Assembly (NCBI RefSeq): GCF_920987055.1
Contig: NZ_CAKLBX010000001.1
Span: 2,094,501 to 2,158,500, forward strand
Source: Novosphingobium sp. CECT 9465
Lineage (GTDB): Bacteria; Pseudomonadota; Alphaproteobacteria; Sphingomonadales; Sphingomonadaceae
Direction: 5' to 3'
DNA length: 64,000 nt
Shown: positions 35,262 through 44,811 of the stretch, piece after piece
How the letters are laid out: every line of letters starts with the position of its first letter
Numbering within the stretch: position 1 is the stretch's first letter
Notes under the pieces: model-generated
What the model saw: the letters and a program-made list of their open reading frames with translations, nothing else
What the model was told of the DNA's origin: nothing
Databases searched by the model: none
Made by a program: the position numbers and the translations under genes

Positions 35262-36398
35262 ATGACCAGCGTTCTGCAACGCTACCGCGAACTGGTCGCG
35301 GGCGGCGAACTCAGGCCCGATGCGGAACAGGCGACCGCTGCTGCAAGGCTTGACGCCTTGCAGCAGGAACTGGAAAGACCACCGGTCTCCGCAGGCTTTC
35401 TGGGCAAGCTGCTCGGTCGCAAAGCGTCAATCCCGCAGCCGCGCGGCCTCTACATGTGGGGCGGCGTCGGACGCGGCAAATCGATGCTGATGGATCTGTT
35501 TCACGACAATCTGGCCATCGCGGCCAAGCGCCGGGCACATTTCCACGAATTCATGCTCGACGTTCACGCCCGCCTGCGCGAGGAACGCAAGAAGGAAAGC
35601 GGCGATCCGATACTCCCCGTCGCCTCCGCCATCGCTGCGGAAACCAGGGTTTTGTGCTTTGACGAAATGGTCGTCAACAACAGCGCCGACGCTATGATCA
35701 TGAGCCGCCTGTTCACCGCGTTGCTGGTGGAAGGCGGCGTCACCATCGTTACCACATCGAACCGCGCGCCGTCTGATCTGTACAAGAACGGCCTGAACCG
35801 GGAGCATTTCCTCCCGTTCATTGCACTGGTCGAAAGCAGGCTCGACGTGGTGACGCTCAACGGGCCAACGGACTACCGTCTCCAGCGCATGCAGGGCGTC
35901 GGCACGTGGCACACCCCCGTCGGTCCCGCCTCAACCGAAGCGGTGCGCGAAGCGTTCTTCCGGCTCACCGATTACCCGCCCGAAGACAGCGAACACGTGC
36001 CAAGCACTGCACTGGACCTGGGCGGTGGCCGCATGCTGCATGTCCCGAAAAGCCTCAAGGGCGTTGGCGTTTTCAGTTTCAAGCGACTGTGCGGCGAAGC
36101 ACGCGGCGCGGCCGACTATCTTGCCATTGCCCGCCATTTCCACACGGTGATCGTCGTGGCGATTCCGCGTCTCGGCGCGGACATGCGCAATGAAACGGCA
36201 CGCTTCATCACCCTGATCGATGCGCTTTACGAACACAAGGTGAAGCTGATCGCCACCGCCGATGCGGAACCTGCGGAACTTTACGACTGGAGCGGCAAGG
36301 GCGACGATGAAGGCCGCTTCATGTTTGACCGAACGGTAAGCCGCCTGATGGAAATGCAAAGCCAGGATTATCTGGCACTGGGCCACGGCGAAGACTGA
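35262..36398 (+). CDS. zapE: AFG1/ZapE-family ATPase
   Basis: AAA-type ATPase linked to cell division at the Z-ring in proteobacteria and to mitochondrial protein quality control in eukaryotes (Afg1/Lace1), 378 residues from the ATG at 35262 (MTSVLQRYRELV). A longer start inside sdhB is rejected. Walker A is GLYMWGGVGRGKSMLMDLF around residues 62-80. Walker B is VLCFDEMVVNN, slightly unusual in that the family more often has DEFxVxD. The conserved VTIVTTSNRAPSDLYKNGLNR and FSFKRLCGEARGAADYLAIA segments confirm the family. It sits directly after sdhB. Confidence 0.92.
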   Translation: MTSVLQRYRELVAGGELRPDAEQATAAARLDALQQELERPPVSAGFLGKLLGRKASIPQPRGLYMWGGVGRGKSMLMDLFHDNLAIAAKRRAHFHEFMLDVHARLREERKKESGDPILPVASAIAAETRVLCFDEMVVNNSADAMIMSRLFTALLVEGGVTIVTTSNRAPSDLYKNGLNREHFLPFIALVESRLDVVTLNGPTDYRLQRMQGVGTWHTPVGPASTEAVREAFFRLTDYPPEDSEHVPSTALDLGGGRMLHVPKSLKGVGVFSFKRLCGEARGAADYLAIARHFHTVIVVAIPRLGADMRNETARFITLIDALYEHKVKLIATADAEPAELYDWSGKGDDEGRFMFDRTVSRLMEMQSQDYLALGHGED

Positions 36399-36426
36399 AT
36401 CACCGCCGTTGGTTAACGGCCACTTT

Positions 36427-36445
36427 AGGGTTAACGACCCTTTTG
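36427..36445 (+). terminator. Short hairpin with T-run after zapE
   Basis: AGGGT, loop TAACG, ACCCT then TTTTG, 29 bases after the zapE stop. The stem is only 5 bp, so it is weak. A second small palindrome, GCCGTT/AACGGC, precedes it at 36404-36419. Confidence 0.45.
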
Positions 36446-36511
36446 CCCCGGTAACCCGGCAAAATCCTGTTAAATCCGAATCGGCAGTCGCGCCCTTACG
36501 GCGCAAAAACA

Positions 36512-36549
36512 CGAAAGCGCCGCCGATCAGGTGATCGGGCAGCGCTTCG
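36512..36549 (-). terminator. Hairpin terminator downstream of the EAL gene and microprotein
   Basis: On the minus strand, CGAAGCGCTGCCCGATCA pairs with TGATCGGCGGCGCTTTCG with two single-base bulges, followed by TGTTTTTG. It lies about 43 bases beyond the small open frame at 36592-36645 and closes the EAL transcription unit. Confidence 0.6.
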
Positions 36550-36591
36550 GTTCAATAGCACTGGTTTTCTAGGAAAAACCGTCCGTTTAAA

Positions 36592-36645
36592 TCAACGGAA
36601 GAGCCAGTCCCAAACGCTCCAGGCCAGGTTAAGAGCTGCAAACAT
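36592..36645 (-). CDS. Possible 17-residue hydrophobic microprotein
   Basis: The open frame MFAALNLAWSVWDWLFR is preceded by a perfect GGAGG Shine-Dalgarno core five bases before the ATG. A longer 21-residue version would start at 36657 but lacks such a site. The peptide is Trp-rich and hydrophobic with a basic end, as expected of a small membrane-associated protein. It lies 62 bp downstream of the EAL gene on the same strand and is followed by a hairpin terminator. I cannot show that it is translated or conserved. Confidence 0.4.
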   Translation of the reverse strand: MFAALNLAWSVWDWLFR

Positions 36646-36707
36646 CAATGCCTCCATCCACGGGTTGACGTGGATTGGTTAACACCGAGTTAAATGGTTA
36701 ACAACCC

Positions 36708-38993
36708 TTAAATCTTTCCAGAATGAACCTGTCCCGTTTTGAGAATGGTTTGACGAAAATCGTTAAAGGCCATTGGCCGTCCCAGATGATAGCCCTGCCC
36801 TATATCGCAGCCCAATTGCACTAGCTTTCGCCAGGTTGCTTCGTTCTCGATGCCTTCGGCAACGACAGCCTGACCGAGTGCATGAGCAAGATCGATCGTG
36901 CTCTGAACGATCGTCAGTTCGCGTTCATGCGTGAGGATTCTCGAAATAAATCGTCGATCGAGCTTCAATTCATCGCTCGGCAGATCCGCCAGGTAGGCGA
37001 GGCTGGCCTCCCCCGTCCCGAAATCATCGATGGACAGCCGAAAACCCAACCCGCGCAATTGCGTCAGGTTGTGCACTGCGGCCGGGCGGTTCCTTACACT
37101 GGACGTTTCGGTGATCTCGATCGTCAATTGCGCTGGGTCGATGGCACGCCGGGCAACGATTTCTGCAAGGCTGGGAACCAACCCTGGCTTGTCCACCATT
37201 TGCGCCGAAAGATTGACGCTCATCTGCAATCGCTGCCCCATCGCGTTCAGCGCGAGTGCTGCCGTGATCGCCTCTTCCATCGTCCAATAGGTGAGGGCAT
37301 CGATCCGCCCCGCCCGTTCGGCCTGCAAGATGAACGCATCGGGCGGGATTGGCCCGCGCGTCGGATGATTCCAGCGGATCAGCGCTTCGGCGCCACAAGG
37401 CAGGCCGGTACGCATGTCCCACTGGCTCTGATATGCCAGCCAGATCTCGCCGTTGCGCAACCCCTCGTCGATCCGGGCGTGCAACGAAAGTTCCCAGCTG
37501 GCTTCGGCAAGGCGGTCGGCTTCGAAAAGCTCGATGGCACGACCGCTGCTCAGGGCATCGTTGGCACTGGCCAAAGCCGAATTGACGCGGGTCAGGGCAT
37601 CCAGCCCTTCGTTGCGATCAAGGCCGAAATGAATATTTGTATCGAATGTAAATGGGCCGATCTCAAGCGGTGCGGAGAAAAGTGCGCGCAGTCCCTCAAG
37701 GTGATCGAGTTGCATGTCGAGCGGACGGGCTTCCTCGGTCCACGCGAAATGGCCGCCCTCACCATTGTAGACGGTCGTGGTCCCCGATCCGACACTGAGA
37801 CGGCGCGCGATCTGGCGCGCGCACTCACCGTGCAATTCCTTGGGCAGCGTCGCCAGAATCTCCTCGTAGCGCGCGATGACGGCAACGATCACATCCTGTC
37901 CAACCGTCAACGGTGAAGCGCTGAGCGCAAGCAGATTCGGCAACCCGGAAGCGCTGGTCAGCTGAACGCGGCGGATGCGATATTGCCACATCCGGGCAAA
38001 GCCATAAATCATCACGGCCAGCAGGCCGGCACTGATTTCGACCGATATGCCCAGAGGCTGGGTGAATGTCGGGATCAGGATAACCGAAAGCAGAGCCGAC
38101 CCGTGGTAGACGACCTTCATGCGCTTGCGCACAGCACGCCTACCGCTTTTTAAGAGCAACCACGCGAAGATGAGCAGCGGCAGCGCGCCCAGTGACAGCG
38201 AGAGGTTCTTCGACAGCGCCGAAGCGCCCGCCACGTCAAGATCGATCGGATGCCGCCGCCCGCTACCATAAAAGCCGATGGGGGGAACCGTTCCTTCGAA
38301 CGTCACAATAACCGTTCGGCCAGTCAGCAGTCCGGGGGTAAAATTCCCCGATGTCAGTGCGCTGGCGCGAATTCTGGGAATGCTGGCCGGGTCGAGCAGA
38401 AAATCGGGTCGAAAGGTTGCTTGCAGTCCCGAATCGACATTGGCCAGCGCGGCGGCAAACGTCGGGTAGCTCTTTCCACCAACATCCACGGAATAAGGCG
38501 AGGAAATCGCGTAATCGAAGAAGTTGCTGTTCCACGATGAAACCACGACAGGAGCAGCCCCGGAAATCGCGGCATCCGGGATCTGCAGGTCCTTGCTCTC
38601 GACCTTGTCCGCGGAAGCGACGAATTTCTCATTCCGAACGACAAATGCCGCATCGGGAGCGAGTTCGCGCACTGCCTGGACGAGTTGCCTGTCGCCTGCG
38701 CTGTCCTGGCCGAAATTGACGGGAGCGTCGATAAATACACGATAAGGCATTTGACGGCGGACGGCTTCGAGCACTCCCGCCAGATTGTGCGTCGAAGTCG
38801 CCGACGCGTCACGTTTGCTGTCGCTGCCGTCGATGGCTACGATAATGAAAGACTGCGAAGCTTCATGCTTGCCAATCTTGGATCGCGCATTGCGAAATGT
38901 ATGATCGACGGGTGCAAGCCAATCGCCCGCAAGCGTAAGCAATGCTGGGATGAGCAGCGCGAGATACAGCGGTGTGCGCAGTTTCTTCAGCAT
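36708..38993 (-). CDS. CHASE2-EAL cyclic-di-GMP phosphodiesterase
   Basis: A 761-residue membrane sensor enzyme. An N-terminal helix is followed by a periplasmic CHASE2-like domain (about residues 25-265, with FIIVAIDGSD and GRTVIVTFEGTVPPIGF), two or three membrane helices (about 267-340), a degenerate GGDEF-like domain lacking any GGDEF signature (about 350-480), and an EAL domain (about 505-750). The EAL catalytic set is present: EALIRWNHP, SVNLSAQ, IEITETS, IDDFGTG, LKLDRRF, VVAEGIEN and GQGYHLGRP. It should therefore hydrolyse c-di-GMP, with the GGDEF relic possibly regulatory. It sits next to the XrtA exopolysaccharide locus, a process often controlled by c-di-GMP, although a direct link is inference. 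Confidence 0.92.
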   Translation of the reverse strand: MLKKLRTPLYLALLIPALLTLAGDWLAPVDHTFRNARSKIGKHEASQSFIIVAIDGSDSKRDASATSTHNLAGVLEAVRRQMPYRVFIDAPVNFGQDSAGDRQLVQAVRELAPDAAFVVRNEKFVASADKVESKDLQIPDAAISGAAPVVVSSWNSNFFDYAISSPYSVDVGGKSYPTFAAALANVDSGLQATFRPDFLLDPASIPRIRASALTSGNFTPGLLTGRTVIVTFEGTVPPIGFYGSGRRHPIDLDVAGASALSKNLSLSLGALPLLIFAWLLLKSGRRAVRKRMKVVYHGSALLSVILIPTFTQPLGISVEISAGLLAVMIYGFARMWQYRIRRVQLTSASGLPNLLALSASPLTVGQDVIVAVIARYEEILATLPKELHGECARQIARRLSVGSGTTTVYNGEGGHFAWTEEARPLDMQLDHLEGLRALFSAPLEIGPFTFDTNIHFGLDRNEGLDALTRVNSALASANDALSSGRAIELFEADRLAEASWELSLHARIDEGLRNGEIWLAYQSQWDMRTGLPCGAEALIRWNHPTRGPIPPDAFILQAERAGRIDALTYWTMEEAITAALALNAMGQRLQMSVNLSAQMVDKPGLVPSLAEIVARRAIDPAQLTIEITETSSVRNRPAAVHNLTQLRGLGFRLSIDDFGTGEASLAYLADLPSDELKLDRRFISRILTHERELTIVQSTIDLAHALGQAVVAEGIENEATWRKLVQLGCDIGQGYHLGRPMAFNDFRQTILKTGQVHSGKI

Positions 38994-39075
38994 GGACCAT
39001 CGGCGGTTGTTTCTACGCCTGATTAGTCCGCAATGGTGAAGATCGTCTTACCGGGGCAAAGTGATTAACGGTCGA

Positions 39076-40965
39076 TCAACCAAGGTGATCGAGCGATTTC
39101 CGCAACATCAACAACTGCCAGATGAGCCGACTGTGATCCGCCGTGCCCGCAATATGCGCCTCGGCCAAGGCTTCTATCCGCGCAGAATCGAACCAGCCTG
39201 TTCGCGCCAGCGAGCCTCCAGAGGCCAGGCCGCGTGCCGCTTGGGCAAGTGGCCCCCGCAGCCATTGCGCAATCGGCGTCACGAATCCCATTTTTTGCCT
39301 GAACAGCACGTCATCGGGCAGGTAACGACGCATCGTTTGCTTCACGAGCCATTTTCCGGTCGTGCCGCGCACCCGCATTTTTTCCGGCAGCCTGGCCCCG
39401 AATTCGATCAGGCGGTGATCAAGCAAAGGTTCACGCGCTTCAAGGCTCACCGCCATGCTGGTGCGATCGACCTTCGTCAGGATATCGCCCGGCAGGTAGA
39501 ACTTGAGATCGGCGTATTGCGCGCGATCGAGACCGCTTCGTCCCGGAGCGTTGCGCATCAATTCGACAAACGGCTGCTCTGCGCGATATTCGCCTCGCAG
39601 ACGGCGGAAATCCGGGCTGTAGAGCGTATCGCGCAATTCCGGTGCGGTGACCGCCAGAGCGCGGGCATAGCCGTCCTCTCCATTGGCGGCGAGGCTCAGG
39701 AAGGTCGTCTTGGCGCGCAAAGGTCGCGGTGCCCAATCGGCCTTGGGCCACACAGCTCCCAGCGCGCCGAAAACCGGCATACGCAACGCGCCGGGCAGAA
39801 ACGCGCGCACTTGCTCTTCGCGGTGGTGGAACGTCTGGCGGCGATACCCGGCGAAAGCCTCGTCCGCGCCATCGCCAGACAAGGCGACAGTGACGTGTTC
39901 GCGGGCAAGTTCGCAAACGCGGAATGTAGGCAACGCCGATGCGTCGGCGAACGGCTCGTCGAACATGCCTCCAAGCCTGTCCACCAGCGAAAAGTCGTCA
40001 GGAGAAACCTTGCGTTTCCAATGCTGTGTATGAAACTGCTGTGCAATCCTGTCAGCATAGGCAGTTTCATCGAATGCGGCGACATCGAAGCCGATCGAGC
40101 AGGTCTTCACCGGCGAAGCGCTCGCCTCCGCCATCAGTGCGACAACGCTGGAACTGTCCACCCCGCCCGAAAGGAACGCCCCCAGCGGCACGTCGGCCAG
40201 CATGCGCGACGTCACTGCATCACGCATATGGTACAGCAGATGTGCGCCAAGATCATCGGCATTGCCCTTTGCCCGGTCGGCAAAGGACACGTCCCACCAC
40301 TGTACCGGGACGGGCGCAGGCGCATCATGGCGGAGCAACTGGTAGTGCCCTGCGGCAAGCTTCTCGACCCCTTTGAGGATCGAGCGGTGATCGGGGACAT
40401 AGCCCCATGCAAGGTAGTCTTCGACGGCCAGTGGATCGATTTCACGCCGAAAGGCAGGATGCGCCAGCAAAGCCTTGAGTTCGGAACCAAATATGATCGA
40501 ACCATCGGTCAGTCGGGCGGTGAACAGCGGCTTCACGCCCAGGCGGTCGCGCGCCAGCAGCAAAGTGCGCTCTCGCAGATCGTAGAGGGCGAAGGCGAAC
40601 ATGCCGTGCAGGCGCGTCAGGCAATCCGCGCCCCAGTGACGCCAGGCCTGAAGGATGACTTCGGTATCGCCATCGGTACGAAACTTCGCGCCCAGTGCCT
40701 GAAGTTCGGTACGCAATGCCTTGAAATTGTAGATTTCCCCATTGAAGACGATAACCGCATCCTGCTCAACCGATGCCATCGGCTGCGGCGATCCGGCAAG
40801 GTCGATGATCGACAGGCGGCGGTGCCCCAAACCCACGCCGGGCGCTGTCCAGACGCCCTCACCATCGGGTCCGCGATGGGCGATGGCATCGCACATCATG
40901 CGGATGCGATCGGGATCGACCGGCTTGAGACCCTCGGTATGGAAAATTCCGGCTATTCCGCACAT
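39076..40965 (-). CDS. XrtA/PEP-CTERM system amidotransferase (asparagine synthase-like)
   Basis: A 629-residue glutamine-dependent amidotransferase. The N-terminal glutaminase domain begins with Cys2 (MCGIAGIFHTEG), the nucleophile once Met is removed. It continues with AHRGPDGEGVW and VFNGEIYNFKALR. The C-terminal ATP-pyrophosphatase domain has the P-loop FLSGGVDSSSVVAL and SGDGADEAFAGYRR. It matches the subfamily that accompanies exosortase A (TIGR03108 by memory) and presumably amidates a sugar or uronic acid of the exopolysaccharide. It is the last gene of the minus-strand XrtA operon, 9 bp after the exosortase. Confidence 0.93.
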   Translation of the reverse strand: MCGIAGIFHTEGLKPVDPDRIRMMCDAIAHRGPDGEGVWTAPGVGLGHRRLSIIDLAGSPQPMASVEQDAVIVFNGEIYNFKALRTELQALGAKFRTDGDTEVILQAWRHWGADCLTRLHGMFAFALYDLRERTLLLARDRLGVKPLFTARLTDGSIIFGSELKALLAHPAFRREIDPLAVEDYLAWGYVPDHRSILKGVEKLAAGHYQLLRHDAPAPVPVQWWDVSFADRAKGNADDLGAHLLYHMRDAVTSRMLADVPLGAFLSGGVDSSSVVALMAEASASPVKTCSIGFDVAAFDETAYADRIAQQFHTQHWKRKVSPDDFSLVDRLGGMFDEPFADASALPTFRVCELAREHVTVALSGDGADEAFAGYRRQTFHHREEQVRAFLPGALRMPVFGALGAVWPKADWAPRPLRAKTTFLSLAANGEDGYARALAVTAPELRDTLYSPDFRRLRGEYRAEQPFVELMRNAPGRSGLDRAQYADLKFYLPGDILTKVDRTSMAVSLEAREPLLDHRLIEFGARLPEKMRVRGTTGKWLVKQTMRRYLPDDVLFRQKMGFVTPIAQWLRGPLAQAARGLASGGSLARTGWFDSARIEALAEAHIAGTADHSRLIWQLLMLRKSLDHLG

Positions 40966-40974
40966 GGACCTGCC

Positions 40975-42543
40975 CTAGCGTCCTGATGCCATACGGTCCA
41001 TCCACGCATCGACCGGGCCGGTGGCGGCAAGGAACGCGCGGAGGGATTCTTCGGCCGAAGCGCGGCCCGGTACACCGTCTTCGGCGGACAGGATCAGCGT
41101 GGCAGTGGTATGCTTCCGCAAAAGCAGCCGATCAACAATATTCTTCAGTTTCAAACGTGTATTGCTGCCTGTCAGGAGGGAGTCTGAACGATAGAATGTT
41201 TCAGCCAAGCGATGCACCGGCCCCGCGGTCTGCAAGCGGTCAGCATGGCCCCCAGCCAGCGGCGGCGGTGATTTTTCCCACGCCCACCCACTGTCCAGTG
41301 GCAAGGCGCCCTGCCCGAAACCACCTGCTTCGCGGCCTTCTCCCTGCATTGCATAAAGCGCGAACGAGACGTCCACGACGTGTCCCGATGCGTCCTGATA
41401 GCGCCCCAGCAGCACATGATCAGCGCCGCTGTGCAGGGGCTGCCAGGCGGTCAAAGGCGTATAGTCCACCTGTTGCCATCCGGTGACGGGGACAAGGACG
41501 ATCTGCGAGGGTACGCTTGCTTCGAGCCTGTTTGCCCATGCGCCCCATCCGGTAAACGTCAGCGCGAGGACGACCATGACGGCAAGCGCCCCGCCCTGTC
41601 CAATGCCGAACCGTGCGACGCGGGTGAACAGCGCGTTGGCATTGATCGCATCGGCATCGATCATGCGATCTTCGATGGCGCGATCGAAGAAGCGCCAGGC
41701 GATGGCCATGACCAGCGCCATGACCACGGCGAAGAATATCCAGCCGTAGAAAATGTGATCGAAGCCTGCCGCAAATTCGATTCCGCGATGTTCGGCGATA
41801 AAGATCGTGCCCCATGCGCGGATGCCATTGGCGATGATCGGCATGGCGATGCTGAGCGCCATGAACGCGATCCGGCGTGGCCAGGCGCGGAAGCAGACAT
41901 TGGCGACAAGCGCACCGTAGGCGATCATCGCGATCAGGAATTTTACGCCCGAACACGCCTCGGCCACTTCGAAATAGCCTGCGGGGGTGGTGATGAACAC
42001 GCCTTCGATGTGGGCGGGGACGCCCGACCAATCTAGCAGGATCATGGTAATCGCCGCGGTGATGGTCTGGAGCGTGGGGATCAGTTCGTCACCTGCGGGC
42101 ACAAGGAACAGCATGTAGGCAAGCGGAAACAGCAACGCGGCCGACGCCTTTGGCCCCAGCAGGGTCAGGATGCTGGCCTGCATCATCAGCACCACGCCAA
42201 GCTGGGTGGCAAGCGAGAGGCCGGCAAAGTGGCCGAGGAGCCAGAAGAAGCCTGCGCCGCCAAACAGTACGAGGCCGGGCCACCACCCTTGCGGGGCAGT
42301 GCGCAGGACTTCGCGACCTCTTTGCGCGATCAGCCAGCCGAGGATGAACGGAATCAGTAGGATGTGGTTGTAAGTCGAACTATCCCACCATTGCAGCGCC
42401 ATCGCCCGCCAATCTGCAAGGAACAGCCCGATGTTGCCGATCCATGCGAGCGCGAGCAGCATGACCGGGCGTTGCCACGCCGGGGGCAATGTGGCCCACG
42501 CGCGGGCAAGCGGGGCGTTGAGGGTGGCCTCAGGCAGCGGCAC
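40975..42543 (-). CDS. xrtA: Exosortase A with fused EpsI domain
   Basis: Multi-pass transpeptidase thought to cleave PEP-CTERM sorting signals, 522 residues from GTG at 42543. The ATG at 42609 lies 80 bases inside the glycosyltransferase gene and is less likely. About eight membrane helices occupy residues 25-310. Catalytic Cys197 is in EACSGVKFL, Arg242 in NGIRAWGT and His263 in GFDHIFYGW, the known Cys-Arg-His trio. The C-terminal part, about 330-520, is an EpsI-type periplasmic domain (W..Y..LTAWQPLHSGADH, FALYAMQGEGREA). The gene overlaps the upstream glycosyltransferase by 14 bases. Confidence 0.94.
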   Translation of the reverse strand: MPLPEATLNAPLARAWATLPPAWQRPVMLLALAWIGNIGLFLADWRAMALQWWDSSTYNHILLIPFILGWLIAQRGREVLRTAPQGWWPGLVLFGGAGFFWLLGHFAGLSLATQLGVVLMMQASILTLLGPKASAALLFPLAYMLFLVPAGDELIPTLQTITAAITMILLDWSGVPAHIEGVFITTPAGYFEVAEACSGVKFLIAMIAYGALVANVCFRAWPRRIAFMALSIAMPIIANGIRAWGTIFIAEHRGIEFAAGFDHIFYGWIFFAVVMALVMAIAWRFFDRAIEDRMIDADAINANALFTRVARFGIGQGGALAVMVVLALTFTGWGAWANRLEASVPSQIVLVPVTGWQQVDYTPLTAWQPLHSGADHVLLGRYQDASGHVVDVSFALYAMQGEGREAGGFGQGALPLDSGWAWEKSPPPLAGGHADRLQTAGPVHRLAETFYRSDSLLTGSNTRLKLKNIVDRLLLRKHTTATLILSAEDGVPGRASAEESLRAFLAATGPVDAWMDRMASGR

Positions 42544-43759
42544 TGGCCTGCCCTTTGTCGTCAAGGCCCAGCAATCCGCCAAGCGGCGCCAGGACGTGGT
42601 CCCAACCACATTCGCGGATCACGAAAGCGCGGGCCGAATGGCCGATAGCGGCGGCCCGGACCGGATCGTGCAGCAGGGCCAGCGTCTGGCGGGCAAGTGC
42701 CTCAGCACCGTTGGCGACGACAATTTCGAAGCCATCGCGCGCAGGGATGCCGGTGGCGGCTGCGGGCGTGGCGAGGACCGGGCGGGCCATCGCCATGGCT
42801 TCGAGCACCTTGTTCTGGACACCGCGCGCAATGGTAAGCGGGGCAGCGACGAGATCTGCCCCGGCGATCCACGGGCGCACATCGAGAACAGCCCCGGTGA
42901 CACGGGTGCCATTCTGATCATTGAGCGCACGAACCGATGGTGTGGGCGCGCGACCGACGATATTGAAGCGGGCGCTGGCAAATACGCTGCGAATGGCGGG
43001 CATGACCCGTTGCGCGAACATTTCAACAGCGGCGACGTTGGGCGGATAGTCCATCTGGCCGGTGAAGGTAATCTGCGGCCCCTCACCTGCCATTTCAGGC
43101 GCGCATGGCATGTCGGCGGGATCGAAAAATTCGGTGTCGATGCCGTTGCACAGCGATTGGAGCGTCGGCTCCAAACCCGGCGAGAGCCTTGAGCGGAGCA
43201 GTTCGGTTTCTTCGGGCGTCACCAGCAGGCTGGTGCTGGCGCGGCGCGCGGTGAGGCTTTCGTAGCAACTGAGCAGGCGGGCTTCACGCTTGTAAAGAAA
43301 GTTGGCGGGGAAGCGCGCCTGCGCGGCGTAGGCTTCGAACTTGGCCGAATCGACATCGACGAAATCCATCACCACGCGCCCTGCGAAAGACGCGGGCACG
43401 TATTGCGCCATCTGGCCGGAAAAGACGTAAATGGCCGATATCGGGCGTTCGGCAAGGGTGCGGCTGACGAATTGGTGCAGCGCCTTGTCGGCAAAGGCGG
43501 TAAGGCTGACGGGCCTTCCCGTTAGTAGCGCATCAATGCCTGCGACCGGCAACTGTCGCGCGCGGCGGACAAGGCAATGGCTGTGCGAGGCGGCTGCAAG
43601 GTCCGGCTCGTAAGCCAGATCGGCTTCATCATCGGCAAAGCAGGCAACATGGACCGGGGCCAAGGCGGCGATGTGGCGCAGGATGTGGCACGAGCGGATC
43701 TTGTCGCCACGATCCGGGGGAAAGGGAATGCGATGAGCAAGGAACAGGACCTCGCTCAC
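42530..43759 (-). CDS. XrtA-associated glycosyltransferase (TIGR03087-like)
   Basis: A 409-residue family GT4 glycosyltransferase that would add a sugar to the lipid-linked exopolysaccharide precursor. The N-terminal domain begins FLAHRIPFPPDRGDKIRSCH, a sequence characteristic of the exosortase-associated subgroup. The C-terminal donor-binding half has ITFTGQMDYPPNVAAVEMF and APLTIARGVQNKVLEAMAMARPV with the glutamate used for nucleotide-sugar binding. The GTG start at 43759 overlaps the FemAB-like gene stop as GTGA. There is no signal peptide, so it is cytoplasmic. Confidence 0.92.
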   Translation of the reverse strand: MSEVLFLAHRIPFPPDRGDKIRSCHILRHIAALAPVHVACFADDEADLAYEPDLAAASHSHCLVRRARQLPVAGIDALLTGRPVSLTAFADKALHQFVSRTLAERPISAIYVFSGQMAQYVPASFAGRVVMDFVDVDSAKFEAYAAQARFPANFLYKREARLLSCYESLTARRASTSLLVTPEETELLRSRLSPGLEPTLQSLCNGIDTEFFDPADMPCAPEMAGEGPQITFTGQMDYPPNVAAVEMFAQRVMPAIRSVFASARFNIVGRAPTPSVRALNDQNGTRVTGAVLDVRPWIAGADLVAAPLTIARGVQNKVLEAMAMARPVLATPAAATGIPARDGFEIVVANGAEALARQTLALLHDPVRAAAIGHSARAFVIRECGWDHVLAPLGGLLGLDDKGQASAAA

Positions 43760-44811
43760 GCAAGACCCTGCGCGATCAGGGGGCCGATGCGGTTGGCGAC
43801 CGAAAGCGGCAGTTTCTGCCAGGCGGCAATCTTCGCCTTGTAGCGCGGGCTGAGCGGGTTGACGTCACGCGGGGGGGCGCCATCCGCCGTCCAGTTGGCG
43901 TAGGACAGCGGCTGGGGCACAAAGCCCCAGTTGCGCTTGAAGTGATAGGCACCGGTCCCGGTTTTCGAACGTCCGAAATCAAAGCGGTCGCAACCGCGCG
44001 CGCGCGCGTGATTCATCAGCGCATAATACATCACATCGTTGGCGCGCATGGTGCGGGCCGCGAACACGCCGCCGCCCCAATAGGGCATGACCGCGCCGCG
44101 ATGATAGACGCTGAGCACCGAGGCGAGCGGGGTGCCTTCGTGCAGGACAGTGAGGATATCGGCATCGTCGCCGAAGCCATCCATCACCGCATCGAACAGC
44201 GCCTTGGGGAACACCGGCGTACCCAGATTGCGCACGGATTCTGCATAGACCGCATAGTGCATCGCGCGCGTATCGGCATCGCTGCCAACACGCACTTTCA
44301 TATCGTGGCCGAGGCCGCGACGCACTTCGGCGCGCTGTTTGCGCGGAATGGCGAGAAGTTGGGCATCGTCATCGGGGCTGAGCGGATTGACGAAGCCTGC
44401 GTGGCTCTCCTGCTTGATATGCCAGCCTGTGCCCGACGGCAGCGGACCGCCGCGCAGTTCAAGGCTGGGGCAATTAAGGCGCACGGCCAGTTCCTGCGCC
44501 GCTGCGAACAGGGCGGGATCGGGTTCACCCACCACGCCCCCACCCACGGCAAAGCCGGTCGAGACAAGCGCGCGACCAAATAGCGGGCTGTGCGCTTCGT
44601 GCAGGGGCAGGACGCTGCGGATCGCGCCATCCTGTTCGGAAAGAAGAATGTGCGTGGCGTGGCCGGTGGAGCGTTCAACCGCGTCAAGCCATTCGAAGCG
44701 GTGAAACGCCGTGGTATCGGGATGATCGGCCAGAAAACGCGCGATTGCCGGGCGATCACCGGGATCGGCAAGGCGCACAGCAATGCGCGAAGGTACGAAC
44801 GGGGCGTTCAT
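43756..44811 (-). CDS. XrtA-associated FemAB-like acyl/aminoacyl transferase
   Basis: A 351-residue protein with two GNAT-like halves as in FemAB peptidyltransferases. Visible segments are FHRFEWLDAVERSTGHATHI at residues 36-55, a central KQRAEVRRGLGHDM, and the C-terminal PYWGGGVFAARTMRANDVMYY and FDFGRSKTGTGAYHFKRNWGF. These match the exosortase-linked FemAB group (TIGR03019 by memory). Its likely role is to attach an amino acid or acyl group to the polysaccharide or a carrier; the substrate is unknown. It overlaps both neighbours by GTGA and ATGA. Confidence 0.9.
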   Translation of the reverse strand: MNAPFVPSRIAVRLADPGDRPAIARFLADHPDTTAFHRFEWLDAVERSTGHATHILLSEQDGAIRSVLPLHEAHSPLFGRALVSTGFAVGGGVVGEPDPALFAAAQELAVRLNCPSLELRGGPLPSGTGWHIKQESHAGFVNPLSPDDDAQLLAIPRKQRAEVRRGLGHDMKVRVGSDADTRAMHYAVYAESVRNLGTPVFPKALFDAVMDGFGDDADILTVLHEGTPLASVLSVYHRGAVMPYWGGGVFAARTMRANDVMYYALMNHARARGCDRFDFGRSKTGTGAYHFKRNWGFVPQPLSYANWTADGAPPRDVNPLSPRYKAKIAAWQKLPLSVANRIGPLIAQGLA

